From contig NZ_JQCD01000031.1 in NCBI RefSeq assembly GCF_001437425.1, positions 190,299-254,298 of the forward strand: a stretch of 64,000 bases of DNA, in the 5' to 3' direction. The stretch's first letter is position 1; the number at the start of each line of letters is the position of its first letter. The position numbers and the translations under genes were made by a program. This DNA is from Weissella minor. GTDB lineage: Bacteria > Bacillota > Bacilli > Lactobacillales > Lactobacillaceae. Below, piece after piece: positions 36,398 to 45,224 of the stretch. Below the pieces are notes generated by a model. It was given only the letters and a program-made list of their open reading frames with translations. It was not told where the DNA came from and made no database searches.

Positions 36398-36583
36398 ATG
36401 ACCGATCAAGTAAAGGTTACACTTGTTAAGAGTGCTGCTCACCGTAAGCCAAATCAGCGCGCGATTGTTAAGTCACTTGGTTTGAACAAGGTGAACTCAT
36501 CAGTCGTATTGCCTGACAACGCAGCAACGCGTGGTGCACTATTTAAGATTGCTCACTTAATTACTGTTGAAGTAGTTAAGTAG
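36398..36583 (+). CDS. rpmD: 50S ribosomal protein L30
   Basis: 61 residues. [36 protein letters not shown] matches L30. Eleven bases after rpsE. Confidence 0.95.
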   Translation: MTDQVKVTLVKSAAHRKPNQRAIVKSLGLNKVNSSVVLPDNAATRGALFKIAHLITVEVVK

Positions 36584-36616
36584 CTAATAGATTGCTTTGA
36601 AGGAGGTACAACCCTA

Positions 36617-37051
36617 ATGAAGCTTAATGAACTCCAAGTATCTGAAGGTTCACGTCACGTTCGCAACCGTGTTGGACGTGGGGAATCATCAGGTAACGGA
36701 AAGACTGCTGGACGTGGTCAAAAAGGTCAAAAGGCTCGTAGTAAGGTACGTATGGGCTTCGAAGGTGGACAAATGCCTTTGTTCCGTCGTAAGCCAAAGC
36801 GTGGATTTACTAACATTAACCGCAAGGATTACGCAGTCGTAAACCTTGATGCGTTGAACAAGTTTGACAATGGTACTGAAGTTACACCAGCTTTGTTGGT
36901 AGAATCAGGTATCGTTAAAAACGAATTAAGTGGCATTAAGATCTTAGCAAACGGTCAACTAGAGAAATCTTTGACTGTTAAAGCTAACAAGTTCTCAGCT
37001 TCAGCCGTTTCAGCTATTGAAGCAGCTGGTGGTAAAACTGAGGTGATTTAA
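36617..37051 (+). CDS. rplO: 50S ribosomal protein L15
   Basis: 144 residues. Glycine- and arginine-rich start ([24 protein letters not shown]), then [18 protein letters not shown], as in all L15. Its stop overlaps secY. Confidence 0.97.
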   Translation: MKLNELQVSEGSRHVRNRVGRGESSGNGKTAGRGQKGQKARSKVRMGFEGGQMPLFRRKPKRGFTNINRKDYAVVNLDALNKFDNGTEVTPALLVESGIVKNELSGIKILANGQLEKSLTVKANKFSASAVSAIEAAGGKTEVI

Positions 37052-38358
37052 TGCTAAAAACCGTGTTCCAATCACTGAAAGAAAAAGACATTCGTAATAA
37101 ATTGTTCTTTACTTTAGCGATTTTGATTGTATACAGAATCGGTGCTCAAATTACCATTCCTGGTATTAATCCTTTGGCACTACAAGACGTTGCATCTTCT
37201 GGACTCGGCAGCATTTTGAATATGTTTAGCGGTGGTGGTCTTACAAATTATTCATTGTTCGCAATGGGAGTTTCACCATACGTTACTGCACAAATCGTGG
37301 TACAGCTCCTTCAGATGGATATTGTGCCACGATTTGTTGAATGGTCAAAACAAGGTGAAGTGGGACGACGTAAGTTAAACCAAGTCACCCGTTACTTGAC
37401 CATTTTCCTAGCATTCGTCCAATCTATTGGAATTACTGCTGGGTTTAATCAACTAAGTCAAGTGAACTTAGTCAGCACACCAAATACGCAAACATATGTT
37501 CTAATTGGGTTTATTCTAACCGCTGGAACGATGTTTGCTGTTTGGCTTGGTGATATGATTACAAGTCACGGACTTGGACAAGGTGTCTCAATGTTGATTT
37601 TCGCAGGTATTATTGCAAGAATGCCTGCATCTGTTTATAAGTTGTTCAGAGAACACGTTATTGTAAGTGCCGACCAAGCGCGAGGTTGGGCATTTATGAT
37701 TGGAATCCTCATCCTCTTTTTGGTGGTTGTCGGATTTATTACTTGGTTCAACCAAGCAATCCGTAAGATTCCAATGCAATATACACGTCAATCAAAGGGT
37801 TCAGGAAGCACGTCTTACTTACCTTTGAAAGTGAATGTTGCTGGTGTGATTCCTGTTATCTTTGCGTCATCTTTGATGGTGACGCCACAAACTATTTTGC
37901 AATTATTTGCAACAAAGTTTGGAGATACAGCTTGGTATACAACAGTCATGGAATATCTTAATATGCAGACTGTTCAAGGTGGAATTGTTTACACCTTATT
38001 GATTGTCCTCTTTACATTCTTCTATGCTTTCGTTCAGGTTAATCCTGAAAAGGTTGCAGAGAACTTGCAAAAGCAGGGTAGTTATATTGTGGGGGTTCGA
38101 CCTGGTAAGGCAACAGAAAAGTGGATTTCTGCTCTCTTGTTGCGTCTATCAGTAGTCGGCGCGTTCTTCCTAGGATTTGTGGCTTTGACCCCAGTTCTAG
38201 CAACCCACGCCTTTGGCCTTGATGGTCAATTAGCAATGTCAGGTACATCAATTTTGATTGTTATCGGTGTTGCCATTGACTTGATTCGTCAATTGGAAGG
38301 ACTATTAATGAAGCGTCAGTATGTTGGTTTTATTCAAGAAGGAGTCAAAGCAAAATGA
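37051..38358 (+). CDS. secY: Protein translocase subunit SecY
   Basis: 435 residues and ten membrane helices. [25 protein letters not shown] at the start, the plug region with [23 protein letters not shown] and the late ADVRPGK-like loop ([12 protein letters not shown]) are typical. It is the channel of the Sec translocon; SecE is encoded at 51846. Starts on the rplO stop and overlaps adk by four bases. Confidence 0.97.
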   Translation: MLKTVFQSLKEKDIRNKLFFTLAILIVYRIGAQITIPGINPLALQDVASSGLGSILNMFSGGGLTNYSLFAMGVSPYVTAQIVVQLLQMDIVPRFVEWSKQGEVGRRKLNQVTRYLTIFLAFVQSIGITAGFNQLSQVNLVSTPNTQTYVLIGFILTAGTMFAVWLGDMITSHGLGQGVSMLIFAGIIARMPASVYKLFREHVIVSADQARGWAFMIGILILFLVVVGFITWFNQAIRKIPMQYTRQSKGSGSTSYLPLKVNVAGVIPVIFASSLMVTPQTILQLFATKFGDTAWYTTVMEYLNMQTVQGGIVYTLLIVLFTFFYAFVQVNPEKVAENLQKQGSYIVGVRPGKATEKWISALLLRLSVVGAFFLGFVALTPVLATHAFGLDGQLAMSGTSILIVIGVAIDLIRQLEGLLMKRQYVGFIQEGVKAK

Positions 38359-38921
38359 GCAAGAATATCGTATTGCTAGGTTTACCTGGCGTGGGAAAGG
38401 GTACTCAAGCTGCAAAGATTGTTGAAACTTACAACTTGCCACATATTAGTACCGGGGATATGTTCCGTGAAGCAATGGCGAACGAAACAGAACTTGGTTT
38501 GAAAGCAAAGTCTTATATGGATGCTGGTAACTTGGTCCCCGACGAAGTTACTAATGGTATCGTAGAAGAACGGTTAGCTCAAGATGATACAAAAAATGGA
38601 TTCATCCTTGATGGTTATCCACGTAACATTGAACAAGCTAAAGCTTTGGAGCAAATGTTAGCAGCACAAGATCGTAACATTAACGGTGTGCTTTACTTTA
38701 CTGCTGACAATGATGTTCTAGTTCAACGAATGATGGCTCGCGGTCGAGCTGATGACACTCCTGAGGTCATTCAAAATCGTTTGAACGTCAATGGTGAGTT
38801 GACAAAACCTATTGCTGATTTTTATGCGGAAAAGGGTGTCCTACACGAACTTGATGGAGCGAAAGCTCTTGAAGATGTGTTCACTGATGTTGAAACAGTA
38901 TTGGATAACTTGGAAGGGTAA
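38355..38921 (+). CDS. adk: Adenylate kinase, short form
   Basis: 188 residues. P-loop [22 protein letters not shown] and the Asp-rich [10 protein letters not shown] are those of adenylate kinase (2 ADP to ATP and AMP). It lacks the roughly 27-residue LID insert with a four-cysteine zinc site found in B. subtilis Adk (217 residues), so it is the short variant. Overlaps the end of secY (ATGA). Confidence 0.96.
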   Translation: MSKNIVLLGLPGVGKGTQAAKIVETYNLPHISTGDMFREAMANETELGLKAKSYMDAGNLVPDEVTNGIVEERLAQDDTKNGFILDGYPRNIEQAKALEQMLAAQDRNINGVLYFTADNDVLVQRMMARGRADDTPEVIQNRLNVNGELTKPIADFYAEKGVLHELDGAKALEDVFTDVETVLDNLEG

Positions 38922-38937
38922 TTCGTAAAATATCTTA

Positions 38938-38967
38938 TTGAATCTAATTGGTTCATTATGGTATAAT
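38938..38967 (+). promoter_or_regulatory. Internal promoter before infA
   Basis: TTGAAT (38938-38943), 18-base spacer and an extended -10 TGGTATAAT (38959-38967). It would give infA, rpmJ, the alpha operon and rpoA a second source of transcript. Confidence 0.65.
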
Positions 38968-39009
38968 TACGTGTTACGTTCTCCAATGTCACATTAAGGA
39001 GGCAGCAAC

Positions 39010-39228
39010 GTGGCCAAAGATGTTATTGAAATTTCAGGTAAAGTAATTGATACTATGCCTAATGCCATGTTTACCGTTGAATTGGAAAACGGGGCGACTA
39101 TTTTAGCGCACGTTTCTGGAAAGATTCGTAAGAATTTTATTCGTATCTTACCTGGAGATAAAGTGACGGTAGAAATGTCGCCATATGATTTAACTAAGGG
39201 TCGTATTACGTATCGTTATATTAAATAA
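39010..39228 (+). CDS. infA: Translation initiation factor IF-1
   Basis: 72 residues, GTG start after [56 protein letters not shown] is the IF-1 OB fold that blocks the A site during initiation. Confidence 0.97.
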   Translation: MAKDVIEISGKVIDTMPNAMFTVELENGATILAHVSGKIRKNFIRILPGDKVTVEMSPYDLTKGRITYRYIK

Positions 39229-39263
39229 TGTAACGTCCAAAAATCCAAGGGGAGGTAAATATT

Positions 39264-39383
39264 ATGAAGGTTCGTCCATCTGTAAAGCCTATGTGCGATC
39301 ACTGTAAAGTGATTAAGCGTAACGGTCGTGTTATGGTGATTTGTTCTGCAAACGCCAAGCACAAGCAACGTCAAGGTGCTTAA
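39264..39383 (+). CDS. rpmJ: 50S ribosomal protein L36
   Basis: 39 residues: [20 protein letters not shown], then [19 protein letters not shown]. The zinc ligands are two Cys in CDHC, a third Cys and a His. The C-x5-H spacing (CSANAKH) is one residue longer than in B. subtilis, as in lactobacilli. AAGGGGAGG precedes the ATG. Confidence 0.96.
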   Translation: MKVRPSVKPMCDHCKVIKRNGRVMVICSANAKHKQRQGA

Positions 39384-39425
39384 TTAGCATTCTTGAAACA
39401 ATAAATAAAATAGGAGGTAATCGTA

Positions 39426-39791
39426 ATGGCTCGTATTGCTGGTGTTGATTTGCCTCGCGATAAGCGTATCGTGATTGCATTGACATATGTATACGGAATC
39501 GGTAACACAACTGCAGAAAAGATTGTTTCTGAAGCTGGTGTTTCTGAAGACGTTCGTGTTCGTGACTTAACTCCCGACCAAGAAGACGCCATCCGTGCCA
39601 TCGTTGATGGTATCAAGGTGGAAGGTGACTTGCGTCGTGAAGTCTCAATGAACATTAAGAACTTAAAAGAAATTGGATCATACCGTGGTCTACGTCATCG
39701 TCGTAATTTGCCTGTTCGTGGTCAAAACACGAAGAACAATGCACGTACACGTAAAGGCCCAGCTGTTTCAATTGCAGGTAAGAAGAAGTAA
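39426..39791 (+). CDS. rpsM: 30S ribosomal protein S13
   Basis: 121 residues. [24 protein letters not shown] and the basic tail [23 protein letters not shown] are diagnostic. Contacts the P-site tRNA and bridges to L5. Confidence 0.97.
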   Translation: MARIAGVDLPRDKRIVIALTYVYGIGNTTAEKIVSEAGVSEDVRVRDLTPDQEDAIRAIVDGIKVEGDLRREVSMNIKNLKEIGSYRGLRHRRNLPVRGQNTKNNARTRKGPAVSIAGKKK

Positions 39792-39823
39792 TTAATTTTT
39801 AAAGGAAAGGAGATTACTTGATT

Positions 39824-40210
39824 ATGGCAGGTCGTACAAATCGTAAGCGTCGTGTTAAAAAGAATATTGAAAGTGGTGTTGTTCACATTCACGCAACATT
39901 CAATAACACGATTGTCATGGTTACTGACGTTCAAGGTAACGCGGTATCATGGTCATCAGCTGGTGCTCTTGGATTCAAGGGTAGCCGTAAGTCTACTCCA
40001 TTCGCTGCACAAATGGCTGCTGAAGCAGCTGCAAAGTCAGCAATGGAAAGTGGCATGAAGACTGTTGAAGTAACTGTCAAGGGTCCTGGTTCAGGACGTG
40101 AGTCAGCTATTCGTGCGTTAGCCGCTGCTGGTTTGGAAGTTACATCTATCAAGGATGTTACTCCAGTACCACACAACGGTTCACGTCCACCAAAGCGTCG
40201 TCGTGTCTAA
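39824..40210 (+). CDS. rpsK: 30S ribosomal protein S11
   Basis: 128 residues from ATG 39824 (AAAGGAAAGGAG upstream). [22 protein letters not shown] and [15 protein letters not shown] are diagnostic. Forms the platform of the small subunit. Confidence 0.97.
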   Translation: MAGRTNRKRRVKKNIESGVVHIHATFNNTIVMVTDVQGNAVSWSSAGALGFKGSRKSTPFAAQMAAEAAAKSAMESGMKTVEVTVKGPGSGRESAIRALAAAGLEVTSIKDVTPVPHNGSRPPKRRRV

Positions 40211-40262
40211 TTGTTAATGCAACTAGTTAGCGCACAATGCTTTGAAAGGGGTAACAAACAGT

Positions 40263-41207
40263 ATGCTTGAATTCGAAAACCCAAAGATTACACTGGTTGA
40301 AGAGGATAGTAATTACGGTAAGTTTGTGGTTGAGCCGCTTGAACGTGGTTACGGAACTACTTTGGGTAACTCCCTACGCCGTGTATTGTTGTCTTCATTG
40401 CCCGGTGCGGCAATCAACTCAGTACAAATTGATGGCGTTTTGCATGAGTTTTCAACAGTCGAAGGGGTTGTTGAAGACGTAACGCAAATCATCTTGAACC
40501 TTAAAAAGGTTTCAATGCGTATCGATAGTGATGATGAGAAGACGCTCGAAGTAAATGTTAATGGACCTGCAACAGTCACTGCCGGCGATTTAGTTGGTGA
40601 TGCTGATGTTGAGGTCTTGAATAAGGATCAATACATTGCAACTGTTGCAGCTGGTGCTACTTTGCATATGACTGTAACCGCAGTACGTGGTCGTGGTTAT
40701 GTATCAGGTGACCAGAATAAGGAATTGCATGATGATACGCCAATTGGTGTTCTAGCAATTGATTCAATCTTTACCCCAATCGAACGCGTAAATTATCAAG
40801 TTGAGGAAACTCGTGTTGGTCAACGTAACGATTATGATAAGTTGACTATGGATGTTTGGACTGATGGTTCTTTGACAGCAACTGAAGCTATTTCTCTTGC
40901 TTCACGTATCTTGTCAGATCATTTGAACCCATTTATCGAATTATCAGAACGCGCAGTGGAAACACAAGTTATGGTTGATAAGGAAGAAACGACTACAAGC
41001 AAGAATGCTGAAGTTCCAATTGAAGAATTGGATTTGTCTGTTCGTTCTTACAACTGCCTAAAGCGTGCCGGAATTAACACAATTCAAGAGCTTACTGATC
41101 GTTCAGAAGCTCAAATGATGACTGTTCGTAATTTGGGACGTAAGTCACTTGACGAAATCCAGGATAAGCTGGCTGTGCTCGGTTTAGGGTTCCGCAAGGA
41201 AGATTAA
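40263..41207 (+). CDS. rpoA: RNA polymerase subunit alpha
   Basis: 314 residues from ATG 40263 after AAAGGGG. N-terminal assembly domain ([24 protein letters not shown]) and C-terminal domain ([44 protein letters not shown]) that binds UP elements and activators. Standard place before rplQ. Confidence 0.97.
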   Translation: MLEFENPKITLVEEDSNYGKFVVEPLERGYGTTLGNSLRRVLLSSLPGAAINSVQIDGVLHEFSTVEGVVEDVTQIILNLKKVSMRIDSDDEKTLEVNVNGPATVTAGDLVGDADVEVLNKDQYIATVAAGATLHMTVTAVRGRGYVSGDQNKELHDDTPIGVLAIDSIFTPIERVNYQVEETRVGQRNDYDKLTMDVWTDGSLTATEAISLASRILSDHLNPFIELSERAVETQVMVDKEETTTSKNAEVPIEELDLSVRSYNCLKRAGINTIQELTDRSEAQMMTVRNLGRKSLDEIQDKLAVLGLGFRKED

Positions 41208-41246
41208 ATTAAATAAATAGAATTCCAAGAAAAGGAGGATACACTC

Positions 41247-41633
41247 ATGGGATACCGTAAGTTGGGACGTAATAGCTCACAACGTAAGGCTATGTTGCGT
41301 GACTTGACAACTTCATTGTTGATTAATGGTCGTATTGAAACGACTGAAGCGCGCGCGAAAGAAGTTCGCCGTACAGCAGATAAGATGATTACACTTGGTA
41401 AGCGTGGTGACTTGGCTTCACGCCGTAAGGCCGCTGCTTTCTTGCGTAACGTCGTTGCTGATGTACAAACGACTGAAGATGATAACATCAAGATTCAAAA
41501 TGCAGTGCAATTCTTGTTTGACAATGTTGCACCACGTTTTGAAGGACGTGCGGGTGGTTACACTCGTATCTTGAAGTTGGACCAACGTCGTGGAGACGCT
41601 GCTCCAATGGTCATCTTGGAATTGGTTGACTAA
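41247..41633 (+). CDS. rplQ: 50S ribosomal protein L17
   Basis: 128 residues. [40 protein letters not shown] and [19 protein letters not shown] are diagnostic. Last gene of the cluster; in most lactobacilli ecfA1 follows, but here an RNA element and the convergent met operon follow. Confidence 0.97.
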   Translation: MGYRKLGRNSSQRKAMLRDLTTSLLINGRIETTEARAKEVRRTADKMITLGKRGDLASRRKAAAFLRNVVADVQTTEDDNIKIQNAVQFLFDNVAPRFEGRAGGYTRILKLDQRRGDAAPMVILELVD

Positions 41634-41693
41634 TATTAACGTATTAGAAAATTAATAACAATTAACAATGGAATCTCTCATATCTTTGAGTAT

Positions 41694-41776
41694 AAACCGC
41701 TACGATGATGGCTTCGGCCAAGTCTAGGTTGAATGACGTTTTAAACGTTGCACTCATTGACGTGTGAGGTTTTTTT
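41694..41776 (+). ncRNA. L17 downstream element and terminator
   Basis: A branched structure just after rplQ: AAACC..ACG-ATGA (41694-41708) pairs with TCATTG-ACGT...GGTTT (41755-41772), enclosing a GC hairpin TGGC-TTCG-GCCA (41709-41720) and an ACGTTT/AAACGT hairpin, and ending in seven T. Location and form fit the L17 downstream element described in Lactobacillales, whose function is unknown; it may act as the terminator and 3' stabiliser of the ribosomal transcript. Assigned from memory of the family, without a covariance search. Confidence 0.65.
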
Positions 41777-41816
41777 GTATACATAGATAAAAAATAATAA
41801 TGCTTTTAAGAATAAG

Positions 41817-41948
41817 CAGTATGCTTAAGGACATCGACATACTGGGGGCAATGGGCATTTCATCGCTGCTTACTACAGGCGTACCTTGCATCAATAAGGG
41901 CCAGCAATGCTGTGAGTTTTTGCTGATGCCCATTAACAGTTGCACAAG
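41817..41948. other. Structured intergenic segment of unknown nature
   Basis: Holds CAGTATG...CATACTG (41817-41844), a long-range perfect pairing AATGGGCAT (41850-41858) with ATGCCCATT (41926-41934), and inner hairpins AGG-CGTA-CCT and CAGCA-A-TGCTG. On the plus strand it would end at the terminator at 41951. It could be a small RNA gene, the 3' region of metI, or an old mobile-element remnant. Short frames exist on both strands but none has a ribosome site. Confidence 0.35.
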
Positions 41949-41950
41949 AA

Positions 41951-41990
41951 AAGAGCTTAACTCGAAGATCCGAGTTAAGCTCTTTTTTAT
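41951..41990. terminator. Strong bidirectional terminator after metI
   Basis: Perfect 14-base stem AAGAGCTTAACTCG / CGAGTTAAGCTCTT with six-base loop, T run on the plus side and A-rich on the other. Ends the metQNI operon and any plus-strand transcript. Confidence 0.9.
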
Positions 41991-41996
41991 TTGATA

Positions 41997-42692
41997 TTAA
42001 TGATGACTGTAGTGACGAGCAACAAGATCTCCAATAAATTGAATTAACACAATAAACAAGAGAATAATGATTGTTGCGGTCCACATTACGTCGTTTTGGA
42101 AACGTTGGTAACCTGTAACAATCGCTGTTGTTCCAAGACCACCACCACCAATGGCACCAGCCATGGCAGTTAATCCAACCAAACTAATCATGGTAACTGT
42201 TGAAACACGAACAAGTTCTGAACGCCCTTCACGTAGGTAAACATCATGGATGATGTCCCACTTGCTTGCACCAAATGCACGTGCGGCTTCGACCTTACCA
42301 CTTGAAACACCAAGGAGTGCGACTTGCACCTGACGGGCATAGAATGGGAAAACCCCAAGTGATAATGGCACTAGGGCAGCCGTTGCCCCAATTGTTGTTC
42401 CTGTAATCAGTTGGGTCAACGGAGAGAACGCAACTACCATGATAATGAATGGAATCGCACGTCCGACTGAAACGACTTTGTCTAGAATTTGAAAGGCAAT
42501 GCGATTTGGGCTAATCCCTGAGTCATCAGTAATGACTAAACCGATACCAAAGGCCAAACCAAGTAAGCCACCAAAAATTGCAGAACCAACGGTCATATAA
42601 AGAGTCTGTCCAATGGCCGTTCCCCAACCTGAATCACCGGTCCAACCTAATTCATAGACGCCGGGAAGATTTTGAGCAATCCAATCAATCAT
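41997..42692 (-). CDS. metI: Methionine ABC transporter permease MetI
   Basis: 231 residues, five membrane helices. The permease-ATPase contact loop GKVEAARAFGASKWDIIHDVYLREG (EAA motif) is clear, with PFIIMVVAF near the start of the core. It forms a dimer with MetN and takes up methionine delivered by MetQ. One base separates it from metN. Confidence 0.94.
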   Translation of the reverse strand: MIDWIAQNLPGVYELGWTGDSGWGTAIGQTLYMTVGSAIFGGLLGLAFGIGLVITDDSGISPNRIAFQILDKVVSVGRAIPFIIMVVAFSPLTQLITGTTIGATAALVPLSLGVFPFYARQVQVALLGVSSGKVEAARAFGASKWDIIHDVYLREGRSELVRVSTVTMISLVGLTAMAGAIGGGGLGTTAIVTGYQRFQNDVMWTATIIILLFIVLIQFIGDLVARHYSHH

Positions 42693-42693
42693 A

Positions 42694-43746
42694 TTAAGCT
42701 TCCTCCTGTTTTACATCTAATTCAGTAACATTGACACCATGATCAATCAAGCTAGCAATAGCTGCATTGGTGTTTTCGGGTTGTCCCTTAAAGATTGCAA
42801 TCGCAAGTCCAACCGGTGTTTGTGTCAGAATTTCCATGTTTGAATAAAGAATATTTGTTGTTACTTGGTAGTCAGCGTAAATGGTAGAAAGTAATGGTTG
42901 CGCTGTGTCGTTACCAACGTAATTGATTTGAACTAGGCGTTCGTCAGTTGCTAGTGGCTTTTCAACAAGTAGTTCTTGCACCTTCGTAAGTGCTTCATCA
43001 CGATTCGTTGCAGTATTGATGAAATCCTTCGTTAACTTTTGTTGTGGGTTAGTGAAAATCTCAAGCAAACTACCACGTTCAATGATTGTACCGTTTTCCA
43101 TAACAGCCACTTTGTTTGCGGCTTCTTTAATCGCTTGCATTTCGTGCGTAATCAAGACGATTGTTAAACCAAGTTCCTTATTCAAACGTGTTAGAATTTC
43201 TAGAATTTGATTTGTCGTCTTTGGATCTAGAGCAGAAGTTGCTTCATCGGAAATCAAAATTTCAGGATCGTTAGCTAAAGCACGGGCAATCGCCACACGC
43301 TGCTTTTGACCACCAGATAATTGAGAAGGGTAGTTTTGGCTACGATCATCCAATCCAACTAATTCAAGTAGATGGTTAACTTTTGCCTTCTTTTCATCCT
43401 TTGAAAGCTTACTATGCTTAAGAGGTTGGGCAACATTACCAAAAACAGTCAATTCATCCATCAAATTGAAGTGTTGGAAAATCATACCAATTTTCTTACG
43501 GCGTTCGCGAAGTTCACCGTCTGATAATGTCGTCATTTCAGTGCCATTAACTTTAACTGAGCCACTTGTTGGCTTTTGCAATAAGTTAATTGTACGTACC
43601 AAAGTTGACTTACCAGCCCCTGAGTAACCTACAATCCCGTAAATATCACCTTTTTCAACGGTAATACTTTCTTTTTGCACGGCTACGATTGATTGGTCTT
43701 TTTGTTTAAATGTGACGTTAATATCCTTTAATTCAATAACAGCCAT
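42694..43746 (-). CDS. metN: Methionine ABC transporter ATP-binding protein MetN
   Basis: 350 residues. Walker [13 protein letters not shown], signature [15 protein letters not shown], Walker [13 protein letters not shown] and the H-loop LITHEM, followed by the C-terminal NIL domain (about 265-350) that binds methionine and shuts the transporter when the cell is replete. Second gene of metQ-metN-metI. Confidence 0.94.
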   Translation of the reverse strand: MAVIELKDINVTFKQKDQSIVAVQKESITVEKGDIYGIVGYSGAGKSTLVRTINLLQKPTSGSVKVNGTEMTTLSDGELRERRKKIGMIFQHFNLMDELTVFGNVAQPLKHSKLSKDEKKAKVNHLLELVGLDDRSQNYPSQLSGGQKQRVAIARALANDPEILISDEATSALDPKTTNQILEILTRLNKELGLTIVLITHEMQAIKEAANKVAVMENGTIIERGSLLEIFTNPQQKLTKDFINTATNRDEALTKVQELLVEKPLATDERLVQINYVGNDTAQPLLSTIYADYQVTTNILYSNMEILTQTPVGLAIAIFKGQPENTNAAIASLIDHGVNVTELDVKQEEA

Positions 43747-43772
43747 AATTTACTCCTTTAATAAATATGTAT

Positions 43773-43800
43773 CGACGCATCCTAAATTGCAGATGCGTCG
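43773..43800 (-). promoter_or_regulatory. Hairpin between metQ and metN
   Basis: Perfect nine-base stem CGACGCATC / GATGCGTCG with a ten-base loop just after the metQ stop. On the minus strand no long T run follows, so it is more likely a leaky attenuator or 3' stabiliser that raises MetQ over MetNI. Confidence 0.6.
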
Positions 43801-43815
43801 AAAAATGTTATGCGA

Positions 43816-44658
43816 TTAGAATTTCTTATCCCAAGCGGCGTCTTGCGTATCGCCAAACTCTTCCTTCATGACCTTCTTAGTCTGCTCAGTTTGGTAAGCC
43901 TTTACGACATCCTTGTATTCCTTCTTGTCAGTCTTATCCTTCTTAGCTGCAATCACGTTGACCCATTGCTTTGAATCCTTGTTTTCTGGTTCAACATAGA
44001 TGGCTGAATCCAACTTAATCTTAGCTTCTTGTGCATAGTTTGTGTTGATAACAGCACCGTCAACACTCTTCTTCTTGAAGGCAGCGGCAACTTGATCAGC
44101 TGACAATTCCTTAATCTTCAAGTCTTTCTTGTTTTCAGTGATATCTTTAGTTGTTGGCAAATCAGTCTTCTTCAACTTGATAAGTCCAGCTGATTCCAAG
44201 ACCTTCAATGAACGACCTTCATTAGTAGGGTCGTTTGGTACCCCAATCGTATCACCCTTTTTGAAGTTCTTTGGTTCCTTGTAATCAGTGGCGTAAAGAC
44301 GGATTGGTGTGATGAATGTATCACCGATTGCCTTAACTTGGTTCTTGTTGTGCTTGTTCCAATCATCTAAGAAGAATTGGTGTTGGAATGCATTTAGATC
44401 AATTGATCCATCAGCAACAGCCTTGTTTGGTTGGTTATAGTCTGTGAAGACCTTAGTCTTAACAGTGACACCGTACTTATCCTTGGCTGTTTTAGCAACA
44501 GACTTCCAAATCTTACTGTCGTCATTTCCAACGACACCAACAGTCACAGTCTTATCTTTGCTATCAGCACTGACATGAGTGGCTGTAAGTGGGCTAACAG
44601 CAGAAGCAGTAATTAGGGTAGCGGCGGCAATGGCACCGAACTTAACGAATTTTGACAT
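43816..44658 (-). CDS. metQ: Methionine-binding protein MetQ, without lipobox
   Basis: 280 residues of the NlpA/MetQ family: KTVTVGVVGNDDSKIWKSV, VKTKVFTDYNQPNKAVADGSIDLNAFQHQFFLDDW, and GDTIGVPNDPTNEGRSLKVLESAGLIKL are typical. Residues 1-32 form a signal peptide (KFVKFGAIAAATLITASAVSPLTATHVSA) with a probable signal peptidase I site at VSA, but there is no cysteine, so the usual lipid anchor is absent. First gene of the operon, controlled by a Met T-box. Confidence 0.92.
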   Translation of the reverse strand: MSKFVKFGAIAAATLITASAVSPLTATHVSADSKDKTVTVGVVGNDDSKIWKSVAKTAKDKYGVTVKTKVFTDYNQPNKAVADGSIDLNAFQHQFFLDDWNKHNKNQVKAIGDTFITPIRLYATDYKEPKNFKKGDTIGVPNDPTNEGRSLKVLESAGLIKLKKTDLPTTKDITENKKDLKIKELSADQVAAAFKKKSVDGAVINTNYAQEAKIKLDSAIYVEPENKDSKQWVNVIAAKKDKTDKKEYKDVVKAYQTEQTKKVMKEEFGDTQDAAWDKKF

Positions 44659-44736
44659 AGATATAACTCCTTTTTCCTAAAAAATATCTAACTAACTAAG
44701 AGACATGAGGCGAATTGCAGATAAAGTAGTAGACAA

Positions 44737-45060
44737 TAAAAAAACCGTTTCTACATATATCTTGTAAACAAAATACATATAGAAACGGATCTTCCGTGTT
44801 ACCATTCTACTTTACCTAGAAAATTGCTCTTCTAGACCTCGGCAACGAGCGGGCAGGGAGCGAGATGATGCTTTGCCGATTCGTGTGTCTTGTAACGTAG
44901 ACCAATACGTCGTTAACTTACAGTCTTGCTGCTCATCAACGCCAATCACAGGCCATTTTCAATTCTAACCACATGTAACAACTCGCACCAATGTTGTATT
45001 CTCTGAGACATGGGTTATGAACATACTTTCCTGCTCAACTTGTTTCTCTTAATTTCCTTG
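44737..45060 (-). ncRNA. T-box riboswitch for tRNA-Met upstream of metQ
   Basis: Read on the minus strand. Stem I has CAGG/CCTG arms around an AGTA S-turn strand and the specifier loop GAAAATGG, which presents AUG (44956-44954), the Met codon. The T-box GTAGAATGGTAACACGG (44810-44794) contains TGGT (44804-44801), which would pair with the ACCA end of uncharged tRNA-Met. A terminator stem CCGTTTCTATATG... / ...GTAGAAACGG followed by seven T (44788-44737) competes with the antiterminator. Uncharged tRNA-Met should switch on methionine uptake. Confidence 0.88.
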
Positions 45061-45066
45061 TTTTGT

Positions 45067-45095
45067 ATATTAGATGATATTGATAGTGATGTCAA
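45067..45095 (-). promoter_or_regulatory. Promoter of the Met T-box-metQNI operon
   Basis: On the minus strand TTGACA (45095-45090), 17-base spacer, TAATAT (45072-45067). Transcription would begin near 45060, the 5' end of the T-box. Confidence 0.8.
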
Positions 45096-45224
45096 CATAT
45101 AAAATCATAAATTGTGCATTTTTACGAAATGACTAAATTCATAACCTAATGTGTTACAATGAACGTATATTTTATTAATATAATCAATTTCTATTAAATT
45201 TGTTGAATAAATGGGAGACCTGTT

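Noticed and set aside
41754-41994. Frames of about 60 codons on both strands next to metI
   Set aside because: No ribosome sites, and the region is dominated by inverted repeats; RNA structure or a remnant is more likely than a protein.
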